Part shown: one piece after another, positions 1-11,700 of the stretch
How the letters are laid out: each line of letters starts with the position of its first letter
How positions within the stretch are numbered: position 1 is the stretch's first letter
From: Siphonodentalium dalli
Lineage: Eukaryota; Mollusca; Scaphopoda; Gadilida; Siphonodentaliidae
DNA: 64,000 nt
Assembly: GCA_032622095.1 (NCBI GenBank)
Contig: CP136066.1
Coordinates: forward strand, 184,918,716 to 184,982,715
Direction: 5' to 3'
The notes under the pieces: model-generated
Databases searched by the model: none
Seen by the model: only the letters and a program-made list of their open reading frames with translations
Told to the model about the DNA's origin: nothing
Program-made: the position numbers and the translations under genes

Positions 1-908
1 CGTGTGATTTCTTCCGATTGTTGATTTTTAGCCTGGTCTGATATCTGTTTGTCCATGGTGTTTATTCTCGATGTCAGCATGTCCATCGTGGTCTTTTCGA
101 ATTTATCTAGCCTAAGCTTAAGTTTTTCGACGACGTTCTTAAACAAATGTATTGCGTTGTTTAGGGAACCCAGGGTGGTCGTATTGTCGTCTACTGTTTT
201 CAACAGGGTGTCTTGTACAGTGTTATGCATTTCACAGAAACTGTTTTCTAGAGTCTTGACCGCATTTACCAATGTGTTATCAGATCTCATATCGTCTTGG
301 TCACTCTCATTTACATTGGAGTTACGTATATTGGTGTCACTCTCATTTACATTGGAGTTACGCATATTCGTGTCGGTGACCGGGAGGGGTAAGTTGAAGA
401 GTTCCGACTCGAAGTCACTAAAGCTGGGCGACGCTGCTCCTTCACCCAGTCCGTATGATACTGTCTCTGCCAGGCGGCGTAGTGTGTCGAATTCGCGTTT
501 AATCCATTATATACAGTAGTTTCCTTGTACTAACACAGTGTTTGTTGTGTAGTACATTGTAACTGTGATAAGTTTAAGTCCATCTGCCTTCAACTGCACC
601 CTTGTGGTGTGTAGATTTTCTGGTATGTCCATGTCCAATTTGTCTTCATGTTCGTCGTTAATTTCCATTACCTCATGTTTGTGGTCATGGTCTACCCACA
701 GAACATCAAAGTTCGGTAGGCCGCCAATGTAGACGTAATACCGTCTCAGGAGAATCGGCCTCCAGATGTTTCTATCACTGCTGGGCACAATAAAGGTGAT
801 TTGCTTTTCATCTAGTGTTGGATGGATCTCTGGTTGCTGGTATCCTGCCATATCGGGTTTCGGATCCATGTGGTCTGATTTGTCAAGGGCTGGTGTTGTC
901 TCCTATTT
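1..908 (-). pseudogene. Mobile-element-like ORF with an in-frame stop, running off the left edge
   Basis: On the minus strand an ORF opens after a stop near 909, has an ATG at 869 and ends in TAA at 507-509. The same frame continues without another stop to the window edge, so one protein has been split by a single TAA. The first 120 residues are globular and end in a Tyr/Thr-rich beta-like patch (YYTTNTVLVQGNYCI). The part after the stop is acidic and then heptad-rich, with long Leu/Val/Ile-spaced helices that look like a coiled coil. A 36-bp direct duplication near 301-372 encodes a doubled 12-residue unit. The YYTT..LVQG patch followed by a coiled coil resembles proteins I associate with the first ORF of invertebrate retroelements, but I cannot name the family. 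It could instead be a host gene with a sequencing error. Confidence 0.45.
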
Positions 909-1590
909 TCGATGCTTTTTATTCAGTTTTTCTTGAAATATGCTTCATTGGTGTAGTTTTTTGGTGATATTTCTTCCAAATCCTAGAATAACGAGTATGA
1001 TAAATCCATGGTTCAAGAATCCGGGTACAATCCAGTTGCTAACTTAGTTTAAATCCATGTTTTTGCACGAGCGATGTGAGTTGCTTCCTTTACCGGCTTC
1101 CTTCCTACAGAGTTACCATATTTATTCTTGTCGACCACGTCCATCGATAACTTATATAGTGCGTAGAAATAACCACACGGAACATGGTGCTGTTATCCCT
1201 TACACGAACAAGTACCCTTATGATTTTTGCGATGCTTGATTAATCTGCAAGGCCAGTGTCTAGTTGAAACATTCAAAAACATATATTCTTGAACTTTATT
1301 AACGCATGCCATACTACTAGTGTTCGCGCTGCCACTTGCCAAATTTGCTAATGGCAAAAATAATTCAAATTTGGCAAAAAATAATTTCATTTGGCAAATC
1401 ACTTTTTAATTCCTCTAGAAAAATTGAAAACAATATTGGTCAATCAACACCATTCATTTCAGGAAACGTACAATATAATTATATTAGTGGTGTTGTATAT
1501 GGTTTACGAAAAGTGAACACCTCTATTAAGATGAAGTTAAACTGATAGCATTAATATCGATTGGTGGTGGGATTTAGTGTGGAGGTGTTT
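909..1590. other. Noncoding spacer, AT-rich
   Basis: No supportable gene. From about 1325 there is a run of repeated ttggcaaat-type words. Similar words recur in reverse order at about 2085-2170, beside a shared cgcgctg core. The two patches may be the decayed ends of an element that encloses the SINE between them, but the match is weak. Confidence 0.4.
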
Positions 1591-1597
1591 ACATAGT

Positions 1598-1892
1598 AAA
1601 CCGGGGCCCCGGTGGTCCAGTCGGTAGAGTTCCAGCTGCATTACGCCGCCACAGACCGTCCAGCGCCGACGAAGCTGGTTCTAACCCCGTCATATAGAGG
1701 CTGACCGGAATCGTGTACCTGGGCAAGGTTGTCAGTTGCTTTCCGGTGTCTGTGGTTTCTACACGCAGTGGAACGATTTCCCGGTGAAATTAAGCCTCTG
1801 TGTTGTCTTTCCTCCACCCGTAAAATTGACAACGTCGTTTGTGGCCTAGCGGCTAGAACGACGATAAACCCTAACAAACAAACAAACATAGC
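1598..1892 (+). mobile_element. tRNA-derived SINE
   Basis: A tRNA-like head starts at the ggccccggtggtccag stretch. An A-box-like TGGTCCAGTCGG lies near 1609-1620 and a B-box-like GGTTCTAACCCC near 1676. The body contains the tttcctccacccgtaaa motif seen in the central domain of broadly distributed animal SINEs. It ends with a gctagaacgacgataaacc tail and a short (caaa)n run, the expected 3' tail. Any ORFs across this region are incidental. The family name is not claimed. The head and tail together make SINE assignment fairly safe. Confidence 0.75.
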
Positions 1893-2720
1893 AAATCCTC
1901 TTGTGATGCGCCCTTCTGATAAGGCAACCCTTCTATCGTGTTATTGTTTGATTATTGGTGTATTATGTGGTGAGATGCGAATATAATTATTAACTACTCG
2001 CTTTTCTATCGATATCAAAAGTTGTTCAAACGCGAGTGTCAGAACATAAGACTCAAAGTTGCAGAAAATGATACTTACAAGGATAGTATTTGGCAAATTT
2101 TGAAATAATTTGGCAAACAAAAATTTCTTTTGGCGAATTATATGGCAAAGTAAATTTTGGTCCAGCGCGGACCCTGCAACTTACAAAACGTTAGAGCAGA
2201 TTAGAAATTTACTCCTCCTTAAAGTCAGATAAACGCGTGAAACCAGATCCAGACCAGCGACCATAAATCGACCAACTTAGATTCCAATAATGGGGACAAG
2301 TACCGATAAGCAACCAATAAGTTTACATGTCCAATAAGTTTACCTTTCTTTGACTGAAAGCAGGCACAATGTACCAGGGACAAACAATATCCGCATAGCG
2401 TAAGTGCTGTCGACATCCAAATTGGTAGATGTACTCGTGTGTATACAGCAATAAAATGTGTCTAAGATACTCCGTGTATCGGAGTTGAACATCAGCGTGA
2501 GTTTTCTAACAAACTTTAAAATGGACGTATCCATAACCAACGAACGTCTCTTGGTTGTGTAACATCAAATCAATTACCCCAAATCAAATTATATATTCGG
2601 TGTGGGCGCGTGATATCATGGCATCAAAGCCACATGGCGGCCCCAATCGTAATTCAAAGTAATTTGTCAGTTCTGTTAGGTCAGCATATGACATTTTGGT
2701 ACGTGCTTTGATTAGATAAG
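1893..2720. other. Noncoding spacer
   Basis: Only short open stretches without a coding pattern are present. The tggcaaa-rich patch at 2085-2160 is mentioned with the 909-1590 spacer. I see nothing else. Confidence 0.4.
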
Positions 2721-3170
2721 TGATGTTACTTGGCACATGGCGGTTTGTGATTCAAAATACAGCTAATAATGTTCACTTTCGAAATTTGACCGGTACCGAA
2801 ATAGGTCGATACATACATGTACACTCTGCCGTTAAATGAGCATGCCGAGTTCCCAAAAAAGACATATTGATGTAATGTAAAATACAACTTTAAACACGGT
2901 GTTTGGGTCCCAAACAAAAACAGAAAATTCCACGAGGTGGTTTAGAAAAGAGCGTTCAGTATTAGTCTATTCTAGATATCGCAGACATGAAGAGCGTTTT
3001 TTCTTCACTTTTATGTATGTGAAAAGTAGAACATAGCTGTAAAACTGCTGTAGCCATGGCATGTATTGCCATAGATCACGAAGCTGGCATATCAACACAC
3101 CATAAAAACGATGGCCAGACTAAATACATAATATACACATTGTAATGAATCTCTCTTGGTCTAGATATAT
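2721..3170 (+). repeat. Dispersed repeat family A, copy 1
   Basis: This is a recognisable order of words: acatggcggtttg, then a ttcac/gaaat stretch, then cggtaccgaaataggtcgat, aacacggtgtttgggtccca, aaagagcgtt, and a closing patch about the plus-strand words gccatgg and gaagc..gg.atatcaa. The same order recurs at 3411, 4470 and 6935, and in reverse inside each 1456-bp tandem unit. There is no coding capacity. It is a dispersed interspersed repeat, probably a non-autonomous transposon. Confidence 0.65.
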
Positions 3171-3410
3171 ATAAGAGTATAAATTCAGTGTGAAAGTTTG
3201 TCGATCTATCTGTCTATCTGCCCGGATTTTCTCCCTATACCGATTTTAATTACATTTGGTGTGATGACTCGGGGTACCCTAGCGGATGTTATCACGGTGT
3301 TAGATTTAATTAACAAATTATAAAATAAATAATAAGTGAATGGAGCAGCTAGAGCTCAATTTAAAAAAAAGAAAGAAGGGTTTTAAATAAAATATACATA
3401 TTTTTTTTAT

Positions 3411-3740
3411 CTCAAGACACATGGCGGTTTGCACTCATAAATACATCTAATAAATAATCACTTTTTAATTGTTACCGATAACGAACTGGTTTGTACTTAC
3501 ATGAACAACCTTTCTGCGGGCATTATATGTGTCGGGAAGAAGCATTTAATTCATACAAAATTTAACGTTTAACACGCGGTGTTTGTTCATAAGAAAGAGC
3601 GTTTATTAAAATGAAAACGTTTATCAAATGGCTGTGACCCTGGATATTATTTTTCAGAGCTAGCATATGAAGCCGGTATGTCAATGGTTCGTTTTATTTG
3701 TCAATATATCGTATACCTCATTCCAAATTACGCCGAGGCG
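3411..3740 (+). repeat. Dispersed repeat family A, copy 2
   Basis: It repeats the acatggcggtttg ... aacacgcggtgtttg ... agagcgttt ... gaagccggtatgtcaa order of copy 1, with more decay. A minus-strand open stretch at 3681-4109 (142 residues) overlaps its 3' part. That stretch is not recognised and, because it lies partly in repeat, is not called as a gene. Confidence 0.6.
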
Positions 3741-4469
3741 TATAGTTTTTGAGTCTGTCATGGTCATTATTTGTTTAAATAATCTCTCATTGGGGATGTT
3801 TAACATGATATGTTCTCGTAAAATAGGGCGCGCTCGTCTGACAGAGAAATACAGTGTATCAAAAAAGTCGAGGTCAAAGTACCGTCCGCTTAGTATGTTG
3901 AAATATGCCAAATAGTAATTGGCGGAAAGAATCTGGAACCCATTCATTAATGGCAAGCACGTGTCCGTATGTTGTAGCGAAGTCTTTTTCCTGCGAACGA
4001 TGGATAAACGGCATCCCCCACTGTGTGGTGTCATCATCCGAGTCTTTAATGATAATATGTCATTCGTGACCACATTGTCACATAACACATGAGCGCATAT
4101 ATAGTACATTACATAAACATGATATGTGAATTAAACATATGAACATATAAACATATAAACAGGAAATACACATAGATAAATGTAGTTTGTATAACACATA
4201 CAAAGCTAAACCTAGAAATCGGCAGAATATAGGACATAAATATTTGACCCCCGCTGCGCTCTGTGCCAAATCATCAGGTTGTTGCACCTGTGAATCGGCG
4301 CCGTTTTCATTAGTGAGATGGATATATCTAATTACCCGCGGTGTGATGTCATTATCGAATATTCCGACTAGAGTGCTATATAATTGAGTGTCGGGTAATA
4401 AGTTAATCGCAGTCGATACCCCCCGTAGATTATCAAAAGTTTCTATCTAGGGTATTATATAACATTAAT

Positions 4470-4810
4470 TAAAGCCATATGGTATAGTTCGCGCTTTAAA
4501 ATGCATGTAATAATATTCGCTTTTGAATGTTTTGCCGGTATCGATATAGGTTGATAAAAACTCGAAATACTGTTCTAACGGGCATTTTATGCCACAGAAA
4601 GGCGCACTGGAGTAACAAAAAAATCAACTTTGAACACGGTGTTTGGGTCCCAATACAAACAACATACATATGCACGTTTATTTTACTCATATGCAAAACG
4701 TTGAAAACAGAGGTAAAACTGCTGTGACCATGCCAAGTATTTTTCAGAGAATATGAATCTGATATATAAACATTTCGTGTATTTGTCAACCTATTTTATA
4801 CTCCTTCTTG
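4470..4810 (+). repeat. Dispersed repeat family A, copy 3
   Basis: It has the catatggtatag, tgccggtatcgatataggttga, aacacggtgtttgggtccca and aaaactgctgtgaccatg blocks in the same order as copy 1. It is noncoding. Confidence 0.6.
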
Positions 4811-4829
4811 TCAACAGTTAATCACATCT

Positions 4830-5390
4830 CTGTCACCACATCACAACATCAACGACTTCTTTGATAACTCAATAAAGACATAACTATTTAACGATAATAC
4901 TCGCAGCAAACTCCCCAGAAATAGCAACAGACGTGATCCCCCACGCAACAAGCTTAGAACATACAGAACGTTCAAAACAATCACTTGTTTGGAGGAATAT
5001 CTTGACATCATTTCCACCCCCAAACAACGAGAATCCCTCACGAAATTCAGAATTAGTTGTCACACACTGGGCATTGAGCGCGGACGCTATTTAGATTTGA
5101 TGAAGCAGACCGCAAATGTGAAACCTGCAACCAAATTGATAACGAGGAGCACTTTCTCCTCCATTGTACCTCACTGTCCGACGAGCGCGCCATATTTCAC
5201 GAGAAACTAATACCTGATCTCCTAACCACCCCTAACGATAGGTTATTCAATACAAATATTAACAAGCACAGACCCAACAACTCTACAGGCACTGGCATAT
5301 TTCGTCCACTGTGGACTGAAAAAGAAAGGTGTTTGGCGATCAAGTGACGAACTGGTTAATCGAGTACAACAAAAAAGGAACACTGCCATA
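4830..5390 (+). pseudogene. 3' end of a LINE reverse transcriptase (C-terminal zinc-knuckle region)
   Basis: Around 4930-5100 the plus strand encodes a stretch of the type NKLRTYRTFK...YLDII...LTKFRIS.H.LGIERGRY. This is the familiar region after the RT thumb in many animal non-LTR elements. A frameshift near 5095 moves to another frame, which reads a Cys-x2-Cys ... His ... Cys zinc-knuckle with an E-HFLLHC core, then decays by about 5330. The catalytic RT domain is absent, so this is a 5'-truncated, frameshifted insertion, typical of LINEs. It has no host function. Confidence 0.7.
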
Positions 5391-5393
5391 TCA

Positions 5394-5505
5394 GTCAAAT
5401 GTACATTAACATAGAATAACATTATTATGTATTTGTTGCTACTTATTTTGTTCCATGCATATTCGATGTTCTTGTCCTGTTATTCTATGTTAATGTACAT
5501 TTGAC
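5394..5505. repeat. Perfect 27-bp inverted repeat at the LINE tail
   Basis: The arms 5394-5420 and 5479-5505 are exact reverse complements (gtcaaatgtacattaac...), separated by 58 nt. The hairpin sits directly after the LINE remnant and may be part of its 3' UTR, or a MITE inserted there. Confidence 0.75.
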
Positions 5506-6690
5506 CATACATGGTGTAACGTACTAATAAACTTGATTGATAGAGTGATCTAAATTGCGTAAACAACACTTGGAAGCTCGGGCGATCCATGTCCGTTTAT
5601 ACATGTATATATATTCACCAGCGAATATGGAACAATTAATATTGTATATCTTTGGAAGTGTTTTCGTCTCCCATTTGTATACAACGTCATATGGGCAAAT
5701 CTTGTAATCTGATGGTATATCGGGTTTATAGCAGACAATTTCAATTGAATTTTAATGGTCAATGACTGAGCACTGGCACTAGCGTGGTAAACGAGGCTTT
5801 GGTGCGTTGATCTATTCAAAGGCTCAATTAAAGACATATTATCTACTTGTTCGGGTGTGTTAAATTGATAAGTTAGTGTGCAGGCGCTATGCCAACTGAA
5901 GGAATATTACATTCTACTAACATGGCTAAAAATTTGAACCAAATTGGCCGTAGCACTCCATAGAAAACATCGTCATAACTACGCTCAATTGTAAATATTT
6001 ACTACTCGATTCGGGACGAATCTATAGGCGATAAACTAACGAAAACAATTTCGCCATCGAGAGTCACTGCATTTAATTAATATATAAGAATGGCGGTGTG
6101 TGCTGTGACGTTTGCTACACTATTTGTAAAAAAAATACTACATTGAACAGATTATTCACCATTTTTATGTTATCACATCACTTTAATACAAACAGTAAAA
6201 TGTGTGCATATGACTTGCTTGAAACGATTAACATTTGGATGTTTTTTGTGTGTATTTCTTGACCACCATATGATGCATTCTTCCTAAATGTTATATGTAC
6301 CAAAATGTTATATGTACCAAGCCTCTACCAATTACTGGTCAATTGTTTTGAACATTAGTACATATATTTACCACTATGGTAACTTATACACATGCAAATG
6401 CGAGCTTTGTTGGATTTTGTTCAGTAAAGCTATCCTCATTGTTCAACTTAGATATAATGATCGGCAACATGCATGTACTGAATTGTGTCTAAGTTTGGAC
6501 TTCTTCGTTTCCAATTGATCTTTAAAACTTGACACAATATGCTTGCTATATGCCATTGACGGGAGCCTGTCCGCATATGAATATGAACTCGGTCTGCATG
6601 GTGCAATTTGTTTTCGTATACTGTTATGGCTATCCTTAAATCCACATATCGATTTATATATATATATACGGTCCGCATTATGACACATGC
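5506..6690. other. Noncoding spacer
   Basis: AT-rich sequence with a short direct duplication at 6287-6320 (atgttatatgtaccaa twice). Short open stretches lack recognisable domains. Confidence 0.35.
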
Positions 6691-6695
6691 GCTTG

Positions 6696-6760
6696 TACTC
6701 ACGTTGGTATAGTGGTAAAGTTCTTGTTATTACATCAGACCAAATCCCCTAAATACAATT
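6696..6760 (+). repeat. Degenerate tRNA-like promoter (possible SINE head)
   Basis: The sequence ttggtatagtggtaaag contains a perfect A-box (TGGTATAGTGG), as in tRNA-Asp/Glu-like genes. The expected B box downstream is degraded (gaccaaatcccc) and no acceptor stem forms. It is probably a decayed tRNA-derived repeat, not a functional tRNA. Confidence 0.3.
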
Positions 6761-6934
6761 TTAATACATGTAGTCCACCTTTAAATTTGCATCGATGCGA
6801 GTACAGGGGGAATTTGTCATAAGATGGGTCGAGTCTGGCTGTTTTTGTTTGCATATTCAATGTTCCCATTGTGCGCGAGACAAGAAGAGTAATGACTCTC
6901 GATGTACAGGTTTGGCAGAACTGGGTTTCGAGTT

Positions 6935-7260
6935 AAAGTCACATGGCCGTTTGTCCCGCACATTAACCTCGTGATGTTTGCATTTTAATTTTTCTCGGTA
7001 TCGAAATATGTCAATAATCTACTCGAAATATTATTCCGCGGGCTGTTCCTGATGCCGTAAACATAAAGAGTGTCTGTTTAACCTATATATGTGGAAACAC
7101 TTGAACCAGCTCGAGATATATAGCTTGTAGCCATGGAAATTATTTTCAATAAAAATATGAAGCCGGGATATCAGTATTTTGTGTATTTGTCAACCTGTCT
7201 TATATATACATACTTCCAAATTATGTAGACAAAAGTTGGAAGCTGGAATGATCCATGTCC
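6935..7260 (+). repeat. Dispersed repeat family A, copy 4
   Basis: It begins with gtcacatggccgtttgtc and follows the family A order: cggtatcgaaatatgtcgat-like block, agagtgt, then gtagccatgga and gaagccgggatatcag. It ends at ttccaaattatgtagacaaaagttggaagc, a word shared with about 8690. Confidence 0.55.
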
Positions 7261-7379
7261 GTTTAATGCATGCCATCTACGAGCGTGCAAATTGTGAAAC
7301 AACGCCCAAACAGACTCTAGAAGTCATAACTCCTGAAATAAAATTTCCGATATCATATGCAATATAGACATATAGTCAT

Positions 7380-7890
7380 AAGTAGAAGCCACACATGGCC
7401 ACAATTGGTTAACATCGAAGTTATGAACTGTTGTGCTTATATGTCGCGAAATAGACATGCGGGAAATAATTCAGGAGGTATACCTCCAAATACAATTAGG
7501 ATAACATTGGTGTTCGACACATTCAAGATATTCGTGAGTATAATACATGAATATATTATATACCAATACTTTCGAATTTTTCCCAGTATCGCAATATGTC
7601 GATAAATACTTGCACCATACATGTATATATACGGGGAATATGAAGTCACAAAAATACAACTACATGTCAACACGGTCTTTGGGTCCCAAATAGACAACAT
7701 AAATGACAGTGCACGACACGGAACATAAAATAACGTTCTGTGTTAGCCTATGCCATGCAGATATGCATGGTATAAATAAAGAGTGTTTGTTTTCACTTCT
7801 GGGCGAAAAAAATGAAAGTATTTTGTTTCAGAGCGTATGAAGCCGGTATATCAACATTTCGTGTTTTATCAATTTATCATATATATATAT
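7380..7890 (+). repeat. Dispersed repeat family A, copy 5 (partial)
   Basis: It contains ttcccagtatcgcaatatgtcgat, aacacggtctttgggtccca, aagagtgtttgtttt and gaagccggtatatcaac in family order. The (ta)n run leads straight into the satellite that follows. Confidence 0.5.
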
Positions 7891-7904
7891 ACTAGTCAAT
7901 GAGC

Positions 7905-8660
7905 CCGACGTTGTCCGGGCTATTCAAAAAACAAATTTCAAGTCGATAGCTCTACACAGCCCGACGTTGTCCGGGCTATTAAAAAACCAAATTTCAAGTC
8001 GATAGCTCTACCCGTTTCCGAGATCTGGTCTGCGCATGCGCGAAGCTGGCGTCGCACGGGCTCGGCAACCCGATAAAATTCGTATCGGGGGCAAGATACA
8101 TTCACATAGCAAATTTCAAGTCGATAGCTCCACCCGTTTCCGAGATCTCGTCTGCGCATGCGCGAAGCTGGCGTCGCACGGGCTTGGCGACCCGATAAAA
8201 TTCGTATCCGAGGCAAGATACATTCACATAACAAATTTCAAGTCGATAGCTCCACCCGTTTCCGAGATCTCGTCTGCGCGAAGCTGGCGTCGCACGGGCT
8301 CGGCGACCCGATAAAATTCGTATCCGGGGCAAGATACTTTCACATAGCAAATTTCAAGTCGATAGCTCCACCCGTTTCCGAGATCTCGTCTGCGCATGCG
8401 CGAAGCTGGTGTCGCACGGGCTCGGTGACCCGATAAAATTCGTATCCGGGGCAAGATACATTCACATAGCAAATTTCAAGTCGATAGCTCCACCCGTTTC
8501 CGAGATCTCGTCTACGCATGCGCGAAGCGGGCGCCGCACGGGCTCGCCAACACGACAACGACGACCGCCTGGTCAAACTACACACACGTACCAAGTTTCG
8601 TCCCGATCGGTCGAGAATCGTAGATTTGTATAAATGACATACATACAGACAGACAGACAG
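7905..8660 (+). repeat. 122-bp tandem satellite with a 55-bp leader repeat
   Basis: Two 55-bp units (agcccgacgttgtccggg ...) at 7905-8010 lead into about four and a half units of 122 bp. The anchor aaatttcaagtcgatagctc occurs at 7989, 8111, 8233, 8349 and 8471, so the periods are 122, 122, 116 and 122. The tail carries a (cagacagacaga) run. Because 122 is not a multiple of three, the open frames across the array on both strands cycle between frames and are artefacts. Confidence 0.85.
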
Positions 8661-8775
8661 AGGTCTTAAAAATATATATGAGATATACCTCATTTCAAAC
8701 TGTGTGGACAATATTTGGAAGCTTGAATGAGCTATGTCCGTTTGAGGTAACTCCGTCACACCAAGTGTTATCAAT

Positions 8776-11700
8776 GCATTTGGGACAGTAATGTTGGCTG
8801 AAATATGTCAAACTGTGCAGCTTGACAATCCACATTACATAATTATATAGTTAATTTGGGATATGAGAAAGACACTCTCTACACATAGATTAGCTGCATG
8901 CACGATAACACTTATTGGTTTCTAACCAAAAATAACACAGATTATAACATACCGTTATATATGCTAGGCTGAAAAAAATCAAAGCGTGTTAAACTTCTTT
9001 CGAAAGTCCACATCTGGCAATGCACGACAACCTCTCACGAATGAGTCCATATGCCCAATCTAATTATTTTCTAGTCAATGTAGGACATACCTATGACGGT
9101 TGTATAGTGTCAAATCGGACAAGGCAACTTTATTGTAATTAGAACTCGGAAATGTAACATGGAACCAATACTTTAACACATAATACTGCCTTTTTGGGAA
9201 ATTTCACCAGCGCCTGTGTACCCGAGTATTATGAAACCCACTTATTAGTAAGAATGTCCGGAATCGGGCGATTAGTTGTAACTATACATACTTTATTAAA
9301 TCGTCAAAAGGGTAAATTGGCGAGCACGAATAAATGTTATGCTGGCTTCATATGCTCAGAAAAAAATCATGTTCATTATCGCCGCCATTTCGCAGTCGTT
9401 TTCAACTTATCGCACAAAAGGTGAAACAAAACGCTCTTTATTATTACCAATCAGGAATAGACCAACACGGAACGCTCTTTTCTGTTCCATGCCGTGCATA
9501 TGGCTGTTGTTTGGGAACCAAATGCCGTGTTAAAATTGTGTTTTGTTTACTTCAATGCGACATGCAGGCACAGGCAATGCCTATAGAAATGTAGTTCAAG
9601 CATGTATAGACCTATTTCGATACCGGGAAAACTTAAAAAGGGAAACATGTATTTTGAGGTGCAAACCGCCATATGGCTTTAGATTAAAACAAAAATTGGA
9701 ATTAATTTTGTTTTAAGGACTGAGCTATGCTCCAGATAACGTTTTTTTATTCTGGTAAATAACTATATTCCAATGCTCTGACCAACTTAGAGCACCACAT
9801 CCAATGGGTTAACTGGAAAATCCAGTTGGGCGTGTGTTGACCAAGAAACACAACCCGTGCGCTGTACGACATTGAACACTCTTGACAATGGGTGTGCTTT
9901 ACAAATAAAACGGGAAACTATTGTTACAAGAGATGGAGCTAGATCTCTCCAAATCGAGAAAAGAATCTAACTCTCCCAACAGATATAGGCGCTGTCTTGC
10001 TAGATCGAGAAAAGAATCCCAACTCTATCAACAGATGTGGTAACGTGAGCCAATATATAATCTCGTTGCTGATAAGATTGCATAATTCAACGATTCGACC
10101 ATATGCTAAAGTGTGCCCCATCCGACATTGTTGACTGGCACTCCAATAAACACTTATGGTATACAGTGTCTGTGGTTTAGTTGCACATTAATGAATATTT
10201 AAGAGCATGATTAGTGAAAATGTAATTAGTGACCCATTTGAGATAGTCATGTCGGCTGAAATAAATAAAAATGTGCAGCTTGGCAATCCACATTACATAT
10301 TTATATAGTTCATTTGGGATATGAGAAAGACACTCTCTACACATAGATTAGCTGCATGCACGATAACACTTATTGTTTTCTAACTGAAAATAACACAGAT
10401 TATAACATACCGTTATATATTCTAGGCTGAAAAAAATCAAAGCGTGTTAAACTTCTTTCGAAAGTCCACATCTGGCCATGCACGACAACCTCTCACTAAT
10501 GAGTCCATATGCCCAATCTAATTATTTTCTGGTCAATGTAGGATATACCCATGACGGTTGTATAGTGTCAAATCGGACAAGGCAACTTTATTGTAATTAG
10601 AACTCGGAGATGTAACATGGGACCAATACTTTAACACATAATACTGCCTTTTTGTGAAATTTCACCAGCGCCTGGTACCCGAGTATTATGAAACCCACTT
10701 ATTAGTAAGAATGTCCGGAATCGGGCGATTAGTTGTAAATATACATACTTTATTAAATCGTCAAAAGGGTAAATTGGCGAGCACGAATTAATATTATGCT
10801 GGCTTTATATGCTCAGAAAAAAATCATGTTCATTGTCACCGCCATTTCGCAGTCGTTTTCAACTTATCGCACAAAAGTGAAACAAAACGCTCTTTATTAT
10901 TACCAATCAGGAATAGACTAACACGGAACGCTCTTTTCTGTTCCATGCCGTGCATATGGCTGTTGTTTGGGAACCAAATGCCGTGTTAAAATTGTGTTTT
11001 GTTTACTCCAATGCGACATGCAGGCACAGGCAATGCCTACAAAAATGTAGTTCAAGCATGTAAAGACCTATTTCGATACCGGGAAAACTTAAAAAGGGAA
11101 ACATGTATTTTGAGGTGCAAACCGCCATATGGCTTTAGATTAAAACAAAAATTGGAATTAATTTTTTTTCTGGATTGAGCTATGCTCCAGATAACGTTTT
11201 TTTATTCTGGTAAATAACTATATTCCAATGCTCTGACCAACTTAGAGCACCACATCCAATGGGTTAACTGGAAAATCCAGTTGGGCGTGTGTTGACCAAG
11301 AAACACAACCCGTGCACTGTACGACATTGAACACTCTTGACAATGGGTGTGCTTTACAAATAAAACGGGAAACTATTGTTACAAGAGATGGAGCTAGATC
11401 TCTCCAGATCGAGAAAAGAATCTAACTCTCCCAGCAGATATAGGCGCTGTCTTGCTAGATCGAGAAAAGAATCCCAACTCTATCAACAGATGTGATAACG
11501 TGAGCCAATATATAATATCGTTGCTGATAAGATTGCATAATTCAACGATTCGACCACATGCTTAAGTGTGCCCAATCCGACATTGTTGACTGGCACTCCA
11601 ATAAACACTTATGATATACAGTGTCTGTGGTTTAGTTGCACATTAATGAATATTTAAGAGCATGATTAGTGAAAATTTAATTAGTGACCCATTTGAGATA

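Noticed and set aside
3681-4109. 142-codon minus-strand ORF
   Set aside because: It partly overlaps dispersed repeat family A and has no recognisable domain. It could be revisited if transcripts exist.
6696-6760. Functional tRNA gene
   Set aside because: The A box is good, but the B box is degenerate and no acceptor stem closes.
7905-8560. CRISPR-like array
   Set aside because: The units are contiguous 122-bp tandem repeats without unique spacers, in a eukaryotic context.
7938-8774. Several overlapping 80-144-codon ORFs on both strands
   Set aside because: They are produced by the 122-bp satellite period and contain the same phrase repeated in rotating frames.
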